Assembly (NCBI GenBank): GCA_003694385.1
Contig: RFKA01000050.1
Span: 1 to 7,700 of the forward strand
DNA: 7,700 nt
Origin: Candidatus Woesearchaeota archaeon
GTDB taxonomy: Archaea; Nanobdellota; Nanobdellia; Woesearchaeales; UBA525
Direction: 5' to 3'
A program made the translations under genes and the position numbers. This document shows, in pieces, positions 1 to 6,146 of the stretch. The notes below the pieces were generated by a model. That model ran no database searches, had not been told where the DNA came from, and saw only the letters and a list, made by a program, of their open reading frames with translations. How positions within the stretch are numbered: the first letter of the stretch is position 1; every line of letters starts with the position of its first letter.

Positions 1-186
1 GTTGCTGAGTCGTCGGCTGAGGCTGCTCCTGCTGAGGAGGCACCTGCTGAGGCTCCTGTTGCTGAGGAGTCGTCTGCTGATGATTCTTCTGCTGAGGATG
101 CTTCTGCTAAGGAGCAGGAGAATGAAGAACTCGCCGCAGCAGAAGAAGAGGCGGCCGAGGTCGCCGACGAAGAAGCGAAAGAATAA
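1..186 (+). CDS. C-terminal end of an unidentified protein with an acidic Ala/Glu-rich tail (5' partial)
   Basis: Frame 1 is open from the left edge to the TAA at 184-186 and gives 61 residues made almost only of Ala, Glu, Ser, Pro and Asp. This is a strongly acidic, probably disordered tail. The first 35-40 codons use GCT for alanine and form five-residue repeats beginning Ala-Glu. The last 20 or so codons switch to GCC, GCA and GCG, and the reading becomes a Glu/Ala run ending in Ala-Lys-Glu. Tails of this kind end some archaeal ribosomal and translation proteins, but no folded domain is inside the window, so I name no function. Frame 2 over the same bases is also open from an ATG-less start near base 2 and reads Leu/Arg-rich. 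It is a shadow created by the repeat, because frame 1 gives the balanced acidic composition of a real tail. Confidence 0.75.
   Translation, partial: VAESSAEAAPAEEAPAEAPVAEESSADDSSAEDASAKEQENEELAAAEEEAAEVADEEAKE
16..120 (+). repeat. 15-bp coding tandem repeat, seven imperfect units
   Basis: The core TGCTGAGGA, with small variants, recurs at 15-base steps starting at 15, 30, 45, 60, 75, 90 and 105. Each unit encodes five residues of the form A-E/D-x-x-x, such as AEEAP or AEESS. A related, slightly shorter unit occupies 1-15. The period is a multiple of three, so changes in copy number would lengthen or shorten the acidic tail without a frameshift. Confidence 0.75.
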
Positions 187-200
187 AACTTAATTTTTTT
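182..200 (+). promoter_or_regulatory. Putative TATA element and T-tract before the M32 gene
   Basis: AATAAAAC at 182-189 is centred about 24-25 bases before the ATG at 210, close to the spacing seen at the other starts here. It overlaps the stop codon of the upstream gene. A run of seven T at 194-200 follows. It could end transcription of the upstream gene, since archaeal termination often occurs in T-runs, and it also lies inside the promoter spacer. No Shine-Dalgarno sequence precedes 210. The box is weaker than others in the window. Confidence 0.4.
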
Positions 201-209
201 CGTTTCTCA

Positions 210-1655
210 ATGTCAGCCTACGAAGAACTCGAGCGGTTACTGAAACGCATCTCAGTGCTTGGCGACGCCAACGCCCTCCTCTACTGGGACTACGAAGTCA
301 TGATGCCGCCAGGAGAGCAAGATCGCCGCACGAACGAGATGGCAGTGCTCTCAGAATTCGCCCACGAACTCTTCACGAGCGACCAGGTAGGAGCGCTCCT
401 CGAGCGAGCAACGGCAGAAGCACTTACGCCAGAACAGCGCGATGTCGTGAAAATCACGAAACGCCGCTATGACCGCCAACGGCGCGTACCCGCGAGCCTC
501 GTCAAGGAGATGAGTGCAACAGCGACGAGGGCTGAGCTCGCTTGGAAAAAAGCACGAGAAGAGAACGACTTTGCGAGCTTCGCGCCGCACTTGCGCCGAG
601 TGATTGAACTCGCGAAGCGTTATGCCCAAGCGATAGACGCAACAGCGCCCATCTATCAAACACTCCTCCAGGACTATGATGAAGGAGCCACGATAGACGA
701 GACCGCAACACTCCTCTCACATATCGCTCAAGGCATCAAAGACCTCATCAGGCCAGGACCAGATAGGCCAGGATCAGAACCCCTCCCGCCCTACGATGTT
801 CCCGTCGAGAAACAACGACAGTTCAACGAGTGGCTCGCACGACAGATAGGCTATGACTTCACCAAAGGACGGCTCGACACAGGCGTCCACCCAATGACGA
901 TGGCCTTTGGCCGCATCACGACGCGCTACACAGACGGCTGGCTCCTCTCACTCTACTCCACCATACACGAAGCAGGCCACGCCATGTACGAGCACAACTT
1001 GGACCCTGCGTGGCACGGCACGCCACTCGGGCAGGCATCAAACCTCGCCATCCATGAGAGCCAGTCGCGACTACTTGAGAATGAATTCGGGAAGAGCGAC
1101 GCATTCATCAGCTTCCTCTACCCCCGACTCAAGGAGTCCTACGCCATCCCCTTCACCGAAGAGCAAGTCCGTGCGGAACTCCGCGCCATCAGGCCGGGAA
1201 CTATCCGTGTGAACGCAGATGAAGTAACCTACAACCTTCACGTCATCCTCCGCTTCGAACTCGAGCGCCGCATCTTTGCGGACCAGCTCGCCGTCGAAGA
1301 ACTCCCTGCTGCGTGGAATGACCGCTTCGAAGAACTCTTTGGCTTCAGGCCACCGAACGATAAAGAAGGCGTCCTGCAAGACACGCACTGGAGCGGCGGC
1401 GCCTTTGGCTACTTCCCTACTTACGTGAAAGGCAGCGCTTTCGCAGCCCAGCAGTACGAAGCAATCAAACGAGCTATGCCGGACATCGAAGAGGACTTCT
1501 CCCGTGGTGACACGACACGACTACGCGCGTGGCTCAGGGAACACATCCACCGGCACGGCGACCTCTACCTCCTCAACGAGCTGGCTGAGAAAGCAACAGG
1601 AAAACCACTCACCGCAGACAGTTACCTCCATTATCTCCATGAACGCTATGGGTGA
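210..1655 (+). CDS. M32 family metallocarboxypeptidase (carboxypeptidase Taq type)
   Basis: This is a 481-residue zinc carboxypeptidase of MEROPS family M32, which removes residues one at a time from peptide C-termini in the cytoplasm. There is no signal peptide. Family members are about 500 residues long. Visible motifs in order are HPMT at 227 (usual HPF), GRITTRY at 234-240, the zinc motif HEAGH at 253-257, HESQS at 282-286 with E283 as the likely third zinc ligand, IRVNADE at 332-338 and GVLQDTHW at 387-394. The Asp of the usual DXRXT motif appears to be missing (F-G-R-I-T), and the stretch after HPMT is a few residues shorter than I expect. The ATG at 210 gives a typical family N-terminus with an early LLYWD segment. 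The gene is followed after 35 bases by the iron permease, which has its own TATA box. It probably acts in peptide turnover. Confidence 0.95.
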   Translation: MSAYEELERLLKRISVLGDANALLYWDYEVMMPPGEQDRRTNEMAVLSEFAHELFTSDQVGALLERATAEALTPEQRDVVKITKRRYDRQRRVPASLVKEMSATATRAELAWKKAREENDFASFAPHLRRVIELAKRYAQAIDATAPIYQTLLQDYDEGATIDETATLLSHIAQGIKDLIRPGPDRPGSEPLPPYDVPVEKQRQFNEWLARQIGYDFTKGRLDTGVHPMTMAFGRITTRYTDGWLLSLYSTIHEAGHAMYEHNLDPAWHGTPLGQASNLAIHESQSRLLENEFGKSDAFISFLYPRLKESYAIPFTEEQVRAELRAIRPGTIRVNADEVTYNLHVILRFELERRIFADQLAVEELPAAWNDRFEELFGFRPPNDKEGVLQDTHWSGGAFGYFPTYVKGSAFAAQQYEAIKRAMPDIEEDFSRGDTTRLRAWLREHIHRHGDLYLLNELAEKATGKPLTADSYLHYLHERYG

Positions 1656-1661
1656 GGTAAC

Positions 1662-1669
1662 TATAAAAA
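1662..1669 (+). promoter_or_regulatory. TATA box of the FTR1 gene (leaderless)
   Basis: TATAAAAA is centred about 25-26 bases before the ATG at 1691. Transcription is therefore predicted to start at or next to the start codon, and no Shine-Dalgarno sequence is present. The box lies in the 35-base gap after the carboxypeptidase stop. Confidence 0.7.
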
Positions 1670-1690
1670 CCAACCATTGTTGCTGCGTGC

Positions 1691-2494
1691 ATGTTCGCGA
1701 GCCTGCTCATAACTTTTCGGGAGACGCTTGAAGTCGCACTCGTCATCGGTATCATCGTCACATATCTCTCCCGAACGGAGCGGAGGCGAGACGCGCCTCT
1801 CGTCTACTGGGGTGTCTTGAGCGGAGTCGCGGCGAGTATGCTTACGGCTTTCTTGCTCTCTTGGCTCGCAGGAGGATTCTCTGGGCGGGCAGAACAACTC
1901 TTCGAGGGCGCCACGATGCTCTTCGCGGCGGCGTTACTCACCACGCTTATTCTCTGGATGCTTCACCAGCAAGGACTTGCGCAACTGAAGAGGAAGGTGC
2001 ACTGTCGACTCTCGACGGGCGCGCGACGAGGCCTCTTTCTTCTCGTCTTTGTCTCGGTGCTGCGTGAAGGAGTTGAAGTGGTCCTCTTCCTCGGGGCTGC
2101 TCATTTAGCGGGAGAGCAGACAATCATCGGAGCAGTGCTCGGGATACTCTTTGGGGCCGGAATAGCAGTCGCTGTCTCAAGGCTGGGGAAACGCGTACCC
2201 ATTAAGAAGTTCTTTATCGTGACGAGCATCCTCCTCATCCTCTTCGCTGCAGGCCTCGTGGCGCAGGGAGTGCATGAACTCCAAGAGGCTGGCGCGCTCC
2301 CCGTCGTCATCGAGCACGTCTGGGACATTAACCCTCCCGCAACCCATTCTGCCCTGCACGAGAAAGGAGTGGTCGGCAGCCTTGCGAAGAGCCTGTTCGG
2401 CTATAACGGCGACCCCTCATTGCTCGAAGTACTCGCGTATCTCTCCTACCTCGCAGTGGCCACCATCTTCGCGTATCGTCTCACCCGCAAGTGA
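1691..2494 (+). CDS. FTR1-family iron permease
   Basis: This 267-residue integral membrane protein is of the FTR1/EfeU iron permease family and is predicted to carry iron across the cytoplasmic membrane. Two copies of the family's R-E-x-x-E iron motif are visible: R10-E-T-L-E14 in the first helix and R125-E-G-V-E129 in the fourth. About seven hydrophobic segments can be seen, near 3-25, 38-60, 70-92, 114-138, 145-163, 174-193 and 244-262, which matches the family's seven-helix fold. The N-terminus (MFASLLITFRE) is typical and supports the ATG at 1691. In yeast the family works with a multicopper oxidase, and in bacterial Efe systems with EfeO and EfeB; none of these is in the window. The next gene is a predicted His-rich lipoprotein with its own promoter. 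Whether the substrate is ferric or ferrous iron cannot be told. Confidence 0.92.
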   Translation: MFASLLITFRETLEVALVIGIIVTYLSRTERRRDAPLVYWGVLSGVAASMLTAFLLSWLAGGFSGRAEQLFEGATMLFAAALLTTLILWMLHQQGLAQLKRKVHCRLSTGARRGLFLLVFVSVLREGVEVVLFLGAAHLAGEQTIIGAVLGILFGAGIAVAVSRLGKRVPIKKFFIVTSILLILFAAGLVAQGVHELQEAGALPVVIEHVWDINPPATHSALHEKGVVGSLAKSLFGYNGDPSLLEVLAYLSYLAVATIFAYRLTRK

Positions 2495-2548
2495 TGGGCG
2501 CGTCAGCCCACCACCGTCTGCCTCGCTGCTTCTGTCTTCACTTCTTTT
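2495..2548 (+). terminator. Possible terminator after FTR1: short hairpin and pyrimidine tract
   Basis: Directly after the TGA, TGGGC (2495-2499) can pair with GCCCA (2506-2510) around a six-base loop. A pyrimidine-rich stretch with TTCTTTT follows at 2527-2548. The stem is only five pairs long and the T-run does not follow directly, so the call is weak. The remainder of the gap, to about 2620, shows nothing else recognisable. Confidence 0.35.
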
Positions 2549-2624
2549 AGCTTTACAGCTTCAGGCTTCGTTATCTTTGAATCCTATCACCACGTTTTGC
2601 TTCATCGCCCCCAGCACGCCACAG

Positions 2625-2668
2625 ATTTTTTATAGTATTTGTTCCTTCTCCATGACGAAAGGGGTGAG
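2625..2668 (+). promoter_or_regulatory. TATA box and Shine-Dalgarno sequence of the lipoprotein gene
   Basis: TTTTTTATAG at about 2626-2634 is a good TATA element. It predicts a transcript start near 2657. GGGGTGAG at 2661-2668 contains the archaeal Shine-Dalgarno core GGTGA and sits three bases before the ATG at 2672. This is the only clearly leadered promoter in the window, with a leader of about 15 bases. It also decides the start: the in-frame TTG at 2639 would lie upstream of the predicted transcript. Confidence 0.65.
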
Positions 2669-2671
2669 AGA

Positions 2672-3382
2672 ATGAAACGGGCTCTTACTGTTGGTGTGTT
2701 GCTTGGGGCTTTAACGCTTCCTGGCTGTATCCTGTCGGTTCCCCGCCGGCCTCCGCGGCGCCACATGAGCTACACCGCTCTCTATCGGCCGGGTTATACT
2801 GACTACGATTTGAATGGTATTGATGACCGCATTGATAACTTCCTCGAGACGGGAGGCTGCGACTACTGGGTTGGGGGTCTACGCGACAAGAACAGAAATG
2901 GTATCGACGACCGCCTTGAATTCCCGCCCCCAATAGTCTTGAGCCCTTTCAGCGAGGGAGGCGCAGATTGTATCGATGGCATAGCAACGTGGCAGCTCCG
3001 GCCCGGCACCTGTGAGTTCCGCTACGCACCAGGCTTCCTCGACATGAACTTCAACGGCATTGACGACCGGGACGAACACCACTATAGGCCGGCGTGGCGC
3101 GCGAATGTGTGGTTTGGCTACTATCACGCTCCGTGGCGACACCACTGGCACGGTCCTTGGCGATGGCACACGCCGCCGCGCCACCTCTCACCACGACATC
3201 TCCCTCGACACGTGGTCCCGCGCAGACACTCTCCTCACCCAGATGCTCGCCGAACAAGACCGCCTGGCTACGAACGGGCACCCCCTCACCGCGTTCCTCG
3301 GGAGACACGAGAGGGTGAGAAGGCCGCTCCTCACGCAGACCGGCATCTGAAGGCACCGCGCACGCGCCCAAAGAAACATTAG
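2672..3382 (+). CDS. Predicted lipoprotein with three DxNxNGIDDR loops and a His/Arg/Pro-rich tail
   Basis: I do not recognise this 236-residue protein as a named family. The N-terminus is a lipoprotein signal: Lys-Arg, a hydrophobic stretch and the lipobox L-P-G-C with C19 as the predicted lipidated residue, so the mature protein should be anchored outside the membrane. Three near-identical loops of the form D-x-[ND]-x-N-G-I-D-D-R lie at 44-53, 72-81 and 124-133. They resemble the calcium-binding loops of EF-hand, dockerin and thrombospondin type 3 repeats. Three further cysteines (63, 100, 114) could form disulfides. From about 134 the protein becomes rich in His, Arg, Pro and Trp, with 16 histidines up to the final residue, a composition suited to binding metal or an anionic surface. 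The early part uses more T-ending codons than its neighbours. The stop TAG interlocks with the stop of the opposing gene. A role beside the iron permease is inference only. Confidence 0.75.
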   Translation: MKRALTVGVLLGALTLPGCILSVPRRPPRRHMSYTALYRPGYTDYDLNGIDDRIDNFLETGGCDYWVGGLRDKNRNGIDDRLEFPPPIVLSPFSEGGADCIDGIATWQLRPGTCEFRYAPGFLDMNFNGIDDRDEHHYRPAWRANVWFGYYHAPWRHHWHGPWRWHTPPRHLSPRHLPRHVVPRRHSPHPDARRTRPPGYERAPPHRVPRETREGEKAAPHADRHLKAPRTRPKKH

Positions 3383-3618
3383 GCGAAGGTATTATAGAGC
3401 CACGCGAACAACGCGCAGCCAACAGCTCCATCGGCAAAGCCCCAGAGGCCACCGATGACCGCGCCGAGCACGCTTGCATCGTACCCTCTATAGAGGGAAC
3501 TGAGCACAGTGACGAGGCTTGCGCCCCAACCGAACATCGCAATGATGCCGAGGAAGCATACGCCAAGCCCCCAGAGCGTCCCGCCCGCGAGCGCGAACGC
3601 CTTGATGTCTAGTGCCAT
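3379..3618 (-). CDS. Small two-helix membrane protein (often annotated as holin-like)
   Basis: This is a 79-residue hydrophobic protein with two predicted membrane helices, near 6-30 and 48-75, separated by a short loop containing S-L-Y-R-G-Y. The second helix has the glycine-rich pattern G-x-x-W-G-F-x-D-G with a buried Asp at 63, and the protein ends in W-L-Y-N. Short proteins with this layout are common in archaea and bacteria and are often annotated as bacteriophage holin, but there is no phage context here, so lysis is unlikely and the true role is unknown. The gene follows the exonuclease III gene on the same strand after 116 bases and has its own TATA box. Its TAA stop overlaps the stop of the lipoprotein gene by four bases. 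The clean small-membrane-protein composition and promoter support it over the larger overlapping minus-strand frame. Confidence 0.8.
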   Translation of the reverse strand: MALDIKAFALAGGTLWGLGVCFLGIIAMFGWGASLVTVLSSLYRGYDASVLGAVIGGLWGFADGAVGCALFAWLYNTFA

Positions 3619-3625
3619 AACTCAA

Positions 3626-3650
3626 CACCCCCTCTTCGACTATAAAAAAT
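3626..3650 (-). promoter_or_regulatory. TATA box and G-rich motif before the small membrane protein
   Basis: Read on the minus strand, ATTTTTTATA at 3641-3650 is centred about 27-28 bases before the ATG at 3618, the same spacing as the leaderless starts. GGGGGTG at 3626-3632 resembles a Shine-Dalgarno sequence seven bases from the start, but it would lie upstream of the predicted transcript start. Either this gene is leaderless and the G-run is coincidental, or transcription begins further upstream. Confidence 0.55.
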
Positions 3651-3734
3651 TACTCTTGGTGATAGAATAGGGACTCGCGATACAGGGGGAGCCGTATGCG
3701 ACGAGCGTCCCCACGGGCCGCAGCACTGCGAACT

Positions 3735-4481
3735 CTACTTCACCAGCACTCCAACCGGGCAATGGTCAGAGCCATACACTTCAGGGAGAATAAACGCGTC
3801 AACAATGCGCTCTTTGAGCGCCTTGCTCGCGAGCACGTAATCGATGCGCCAGCCAACATTGTTCACACGCGCATTCGCGCGGTAGCTCCACCATGAATAA
3901 TGCCCTCCTTCTTGTGTGAAGAGCCGGAACGTATCAATGAAGCCTGCCTTGATGAATGCGTCGAAGCCTTCGCGCTCTTCATCCGTGAACCCCGCATTAC
4001 CGCGGTTCTGTTTTGGCCGCGCGAGATCAATCTCTTTATGCGCAACATTAAAGTCGCCGCAGGCGAGCACGGGCTTTCGCTTCTCAAGCCGCTTGAGGTG
4101 TCGTAAGAAGGAACGGTCCCATTGCTGGCGGTACGCCAAGCGGGACAAGTCATGCTTGACGTTTGGCGTGTAGCAGCACACGATGAAGTACTCGTCAAGC
4201 TCAAGCGTGATGACGCGCCCCTCATCATCCGCTTCTTCACCGATGCCAAACACCACTGCGCGGGGCTTCACCTTCGTGAAGACCGCCGTTCCCGAGTACC
4301 CCTTACGCTTGGCGCTGTTCCAGAACTCCTCATACTGCGGCAAGTCAATCACTGCCTGCCCCTGCATTGCTTTCGTCTCTTGCAGACAGAGGACGTCCGG
4401 GTCATGCTTCTGGATGAACGCTAAGAACCCTTTCTTCAGGACAGCACGGATGCCATTCACGTTCCACGAGATGAGCTTCAT
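3735..4481 (-). CDS. Exodeoxyribonuclease III / AP endonuclease (ExoIII-Ape1 family)
   Basis: This 248-residue cytoplasmic DNA repair enzyme cuts the backbone 5' to abasic sites and can trim 3' ends, acting in base excision repair with Mg2+. The exonuclease/endonuclease/phosphatase fold fills the whole protein. Catalytic landmarks are all visible: N7 in WNVNG, E35 in LQETK, Y104 in YTPN, D143 and N145 in GDFN, D214 in WRIDY, and the closing D239-H240 in SDHCP. Length is normal for the short archaeal and bacterial form. I chose the ATG at 4481 because the protein then begins at MKLISWNVNG, the usual family start, and because a TATA box lies about 27 bases upstream. The in-frame TTG at 4499 would add six residues upstream of the predicted transcript. 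It is divergent from NOG1, with 70 bases between the two start codons. Confidence 0.95.
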   Translation of the reverse strand: MKLISWNVNGIRAVLKKGFLAFIQKHDPDVLCLQETKAMQGQAVIDLPQYEEFWNSAKRKGYSGTAVFTKVKPRAVVFGIGEEADDEGRVITLELDEYFIVCCYTPNVKHDLSRLAYRQQWDRSFLRHLKRLEKRKPVLACGDFNVAHKEIDLARPKQNRGNAGFTDEEREGFDAFIKAGFIDTFRLFTQEGGHYSWWSYRANARVNNVGWRIDYVLASKALKERIVDAFILPEVYGSDHCPVGVLVK

Positions 4482-4504
4482 GACGCGCCGCAATAGCAAT
4501 CACA

Positions 4505-4512
4505 TTATAAAA
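4505..4512 (-). promoter_or_regulatory. TATA box of the exonuclease III gene (leaderless)
   Basis: On the minus strand TTTTATAA is centred about 27 bases before the ATG at 4481, predicting a leaderless transcript. The element is near-symmetric, so it might also serve the divergent NOG1 gene, which would then have a leader of about 17 bases carrying AAAGGT at 4535-4540. Confidence 0.65.
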
Positions 4513-4521
4513 TTTCTTAAC

Positions 4522-4531
4522 TTTCTTAAAC
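4522..4531 (+). promoter_or_regulatory. Putative TATA element of the NOG1 gene
   Basis: TTTCTTAAAC is centred about 26 bases before the ATG at 4552 and fits the leaderless spacing of the window. TTTCTTAA also occurs at 4513-4520, making a short direct repeat, so the exact box is uncertain. Confidence 0.45.
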
Positions 4532-4551
4532 CCAAAGGTATCCATCAGCCT

Positions 4552-5505
4552 ATGTTCGCAATCCCAGAAGTGAAGAGTGCCGACCAGCTCCTCGATGAAG
4601 CGATTAAGCGCGGGGTGAAGCGCGTGCGCGAGCTTCGCCAGCAACTCCGTGCTGAGCGAGGCACGAAAGCGAAGGCGCTCGAGCGTGAACGCCTCGGAGC
4701 AATACAACAACAGCTCAAGAAGAGTCTGACGGCGCTCTCCGCTCGTTTCCCGAGCATTGACCAGCAGGACGAGTTCACCACGCGGCTCATTGATGAACTC
4801 ATCGGCGTCGACCGCCTTCGCAAGGCGCTCGCGAGCACGTGGTGGGCGGCCGAGCAGGTAACCGCGCTCACGGCGACCTTCAAGAAGCGCATTGGCGCCA
4901 CGAGGACGAAGGAAGAACTCCTCACTCTGAAGCGCGCCGCGCTCGGTCGCATCGCGAGCGTTCTCAAACAGATTGACACCCAGCTCAGTTTCCTCGATGA
5001 CGCGCGGAAACTCCTCAGGGACTTCCCCGCACTCAAGAAAGACACCTTCACGGTCGCGATCGCAGGGTTCCCCAATGTGGGGAAGAGCACGTTACTCAGA
5101 AAACTCACGCAGAGCACGCCGACGGTCGCGGCCTACCCCTTCACGACGAAAAAACTCAATGTTGGCTCATTCATGCACCGACACAACCGCATCCAACTCA
5201 TTGACACGCCCGGAACACTCGCTCGTGACAAGATGAACCTCATCGAGCGCAAGGCAGACCTCGCCCTGCGTTATGCGGCACACATCATCGTGTACGTCTA
5301 TGACCCAACAGAGCCTTACGCGCTCGAGGAACAAGAACGGCTCGCCCGCCGCGTGAAGCGGCTCGGGAAGGATGTGTTGCTCTACATGAGCAAAGCCGAC
5401 CTCATCGATGCCCAGACGCGGCGCCGCTTCGAGCAGAAGGGCTGCTGTACCGATGCGCACGAACTCAAGAAGCAGATAACTGACGCCTTCGAAGAATGGC
5501 TCTAA
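4552..5505 (+). CDS. NOG1-family GTPase (large ribosomal subunit biogenesis)
   Basis: This 317-residue GTPase of the OBG/NOG1 superfamily acts, in eukaryotes, in maturation of the large ribosomal subunit; archaeal members are presumed to do the same. Residues 1-160 are a charged helical N-terminal domain of NOG1 type. The GTPase domain follows: G1 GFPNVGKST at 172-180, G2 YPFTTK at 195-200, G3 DTPG at 218-221, then a D-P-T-E-P stretch at 251-255. G4 reads SKAD at 280-283 in place of the usual NKxD, and no clear G5 motif follows. The protein ends soon after, which is compact for the family. The frame stays open upstream to 4183, but that part is antisense to the exonuclease III gene, and the family-like MFAIP start is at 4552. 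It converges with the L10e gene and overlaps its stop by four bases. Confidence 0.92.
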   Translation: MFAIPEVKSADQLLDEAIKRGVKRVRELRQQLRAERGTKAKALERERLGAIQQQLKKSLTALSARFPSIDQQDEFTTRLIDELIGVDRLRKALASTWWAAEQVTALTATFKKRIGATRTKEELLTLKRAALGRIASVLKQIDTQLSFLDDARKLLRDFPALKKDTFTVAIAGFPNVGKSTLLRKLTQSTPTVAAYPFTTKKLNVGSFMHRHNRIQLIDTPGTLARDKMNLIERKADLALRYAAHIIVYVYDPTEPYALEEQERLARRVKRLGKDVLLYMSKADLIDAQTRRRFEQKGCCTDAHELKKQITDAFEEWL

Positions 5506-6023
5506 GCACCGATAACCTCAATTCTCGTGCCGACGGAGAGCTTATGGTTCGCGCGTTCAGCGGCGAGCCGCGCAACGCCGAGGTTCTTCTCCTCACACCC
5601 AATCTCAAGAATCGTCTGGCCCTTGCGCACTTGCGCTGCGAGACCGATGCTCTTCCCAAAACTCATCTTCATTCCCGTACTCATACGGTCGGCGCCAGCA
5701 CCTGAAGCGAGCGGGTTCTCGCGGAGCACGTGGTGCGGGTATACCTTGATTTTGAAGTGGTAGCCGTTCTTGCCGAGCTTCGTCTCGAGGAGGCGGTTGC
5801 AGGTCTTGCGCGCAGACTCGAGCGCGTTATGCCGGAGCTGCACGGGCGCCTTGCTCAGGAGCCGCACCTTAACTGGCCAGTCACGCTTCGTGTCGCCCAT
5901 ATCATACTTCACGATGAGGTTGTTCGGGGTCGCGCGGACGAATGATTTCGCGCGGAACTTGCTCTTTCGCGTGTAGGGGCGTTCAAGGCGCCGGTAGGCG
6001 ACGCCTTTACGGAGTTTTGCCAT
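5502..6023 (-). CDS. rpl10e: Large ribosomal subunit protein L10e (uL16)
   Basis: This 173-residue protein is the archaeal/eukaryotic counterpart of bacterial L16, placed at the base of the central protuberance near the tRNA sites of the large subunit. The family signatures are clear: the basic N-terminus MAKLRKG with Y-R-R-L-E-R-P-Y-T-R, and the segment from about 106 to 130 containing GADRMSTGM and FGKSIGLAA, the conserved loop region near the A and P sites. Length is normal. The ATG at 6023 is confirmed by a TATA box about 27 bases upstream and by the standard family start. It stands alone on its strand, outside a ribosomal protein cluster, facing NOG1, whose eukaryotic counterpart acts earlier in the same assembly pathway. 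Its TAG stop interlocks with the TAA of NOG1. Confidence 0.97.
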   Translation of the reverse strand: MAKLRKGVAYRRLERPYTRKSKFRAKSFVRATPNNLIVKYDMGDTKRDWPVKVRLLSKAPVQLRHNALESARKTCNRLLETKLGKNGYHFKIKVYPHHVLRENPLASGAGADRMSTGMKMSFGKSIGLAAQVRKGQTILEIGCEEKNLGVARLAAERANHKLSVGTRIEVIGA

Positions 6024-6046
6024 ACTGCCGCGTGAACCACGGTCCG

Positions 6047-6054
6047 TTTATAAA
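6047..6054 (-). promoter_or_regulatory. rpl10e: TATA box of the L10e gene (leaderless)
   Basis: TTTATAAA, within GCTTTATAAACG on the minus strand, is centred about 27 bases before the ATG at 6023. No Shine-Dalgarno sequence lies between. This is one of the strongest boxes in the window, as expected for a highly expressed ribosomal protein. Confidence 0.75.
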
Positions 6055-6114
6055 GCTTGCTGTCACTTTGCCGTCGACAAGGAGGGAGGACTCCACTCGC
6101 AAGTGCCAACAAAT

Positions 6115-6124
6115 GTTTATAAAC
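6115..6124 (+). promoter_or_regulatory. TATA box of the voltage-sensor-like gene (leaderless)
   Basis: GTTTATAAAC is a perfect palindrome centred about 27 bases before the ATG at 6147, so transcription should begin at the start codon. Together with the L10e box it forms a 123-base divergent promoter region in which I see no RNA gene. Confidence 0.75.
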
Positions 6125-6146
6125 AATCGACGGAGCATCCTCTCTT

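Noticed and set aside
2..193. A Leu/Arg-rich open frame of 63 codons at the left edge
   Set aside because: It is the second frame of the 15-bp repeat. Frame 1 ends at 186 with a typical acidic tail, and the Leu/Arg runs arise from reading GCTGAGG repeats out of frame.
3051..3566. A 171-codon minus-strand frame across the lipoprotein and small membrane protein genes
   Set aside because: It has no recognisable domain, overlaps two better-supported genes in other frames and has no TATA box at the proper distance. High GC in the His/Arg/Pro-coding part keeps several frames open.
3670..3730. Possible small RNA or hairpin (GGGGA pairing with TCCCC) downstream of the exonuclease III gene
   Set aside because: The stem is only five pairs with a long loop and no T-run after it. 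No tRNA-like cloverleaf can be drawn.
4183..4551. N-terminal extension of NOG1 into the exonuclease III gene
   Set aside because: The extra 123 codons are antisense to a conserved enzyme and read as low-complexity Ser/Arg/Phe. The NOG1 family start and a promoter-like element both point to 4552.
6071..6133. 7-bp inverted repeat CCGTCGA / TCGACGG around the voltage-sensor-like promoter
   Set aside because: The arms are 49 bases apart and short, so this is expected by chance in GC-rich sequence. There is no second example to support an operator.
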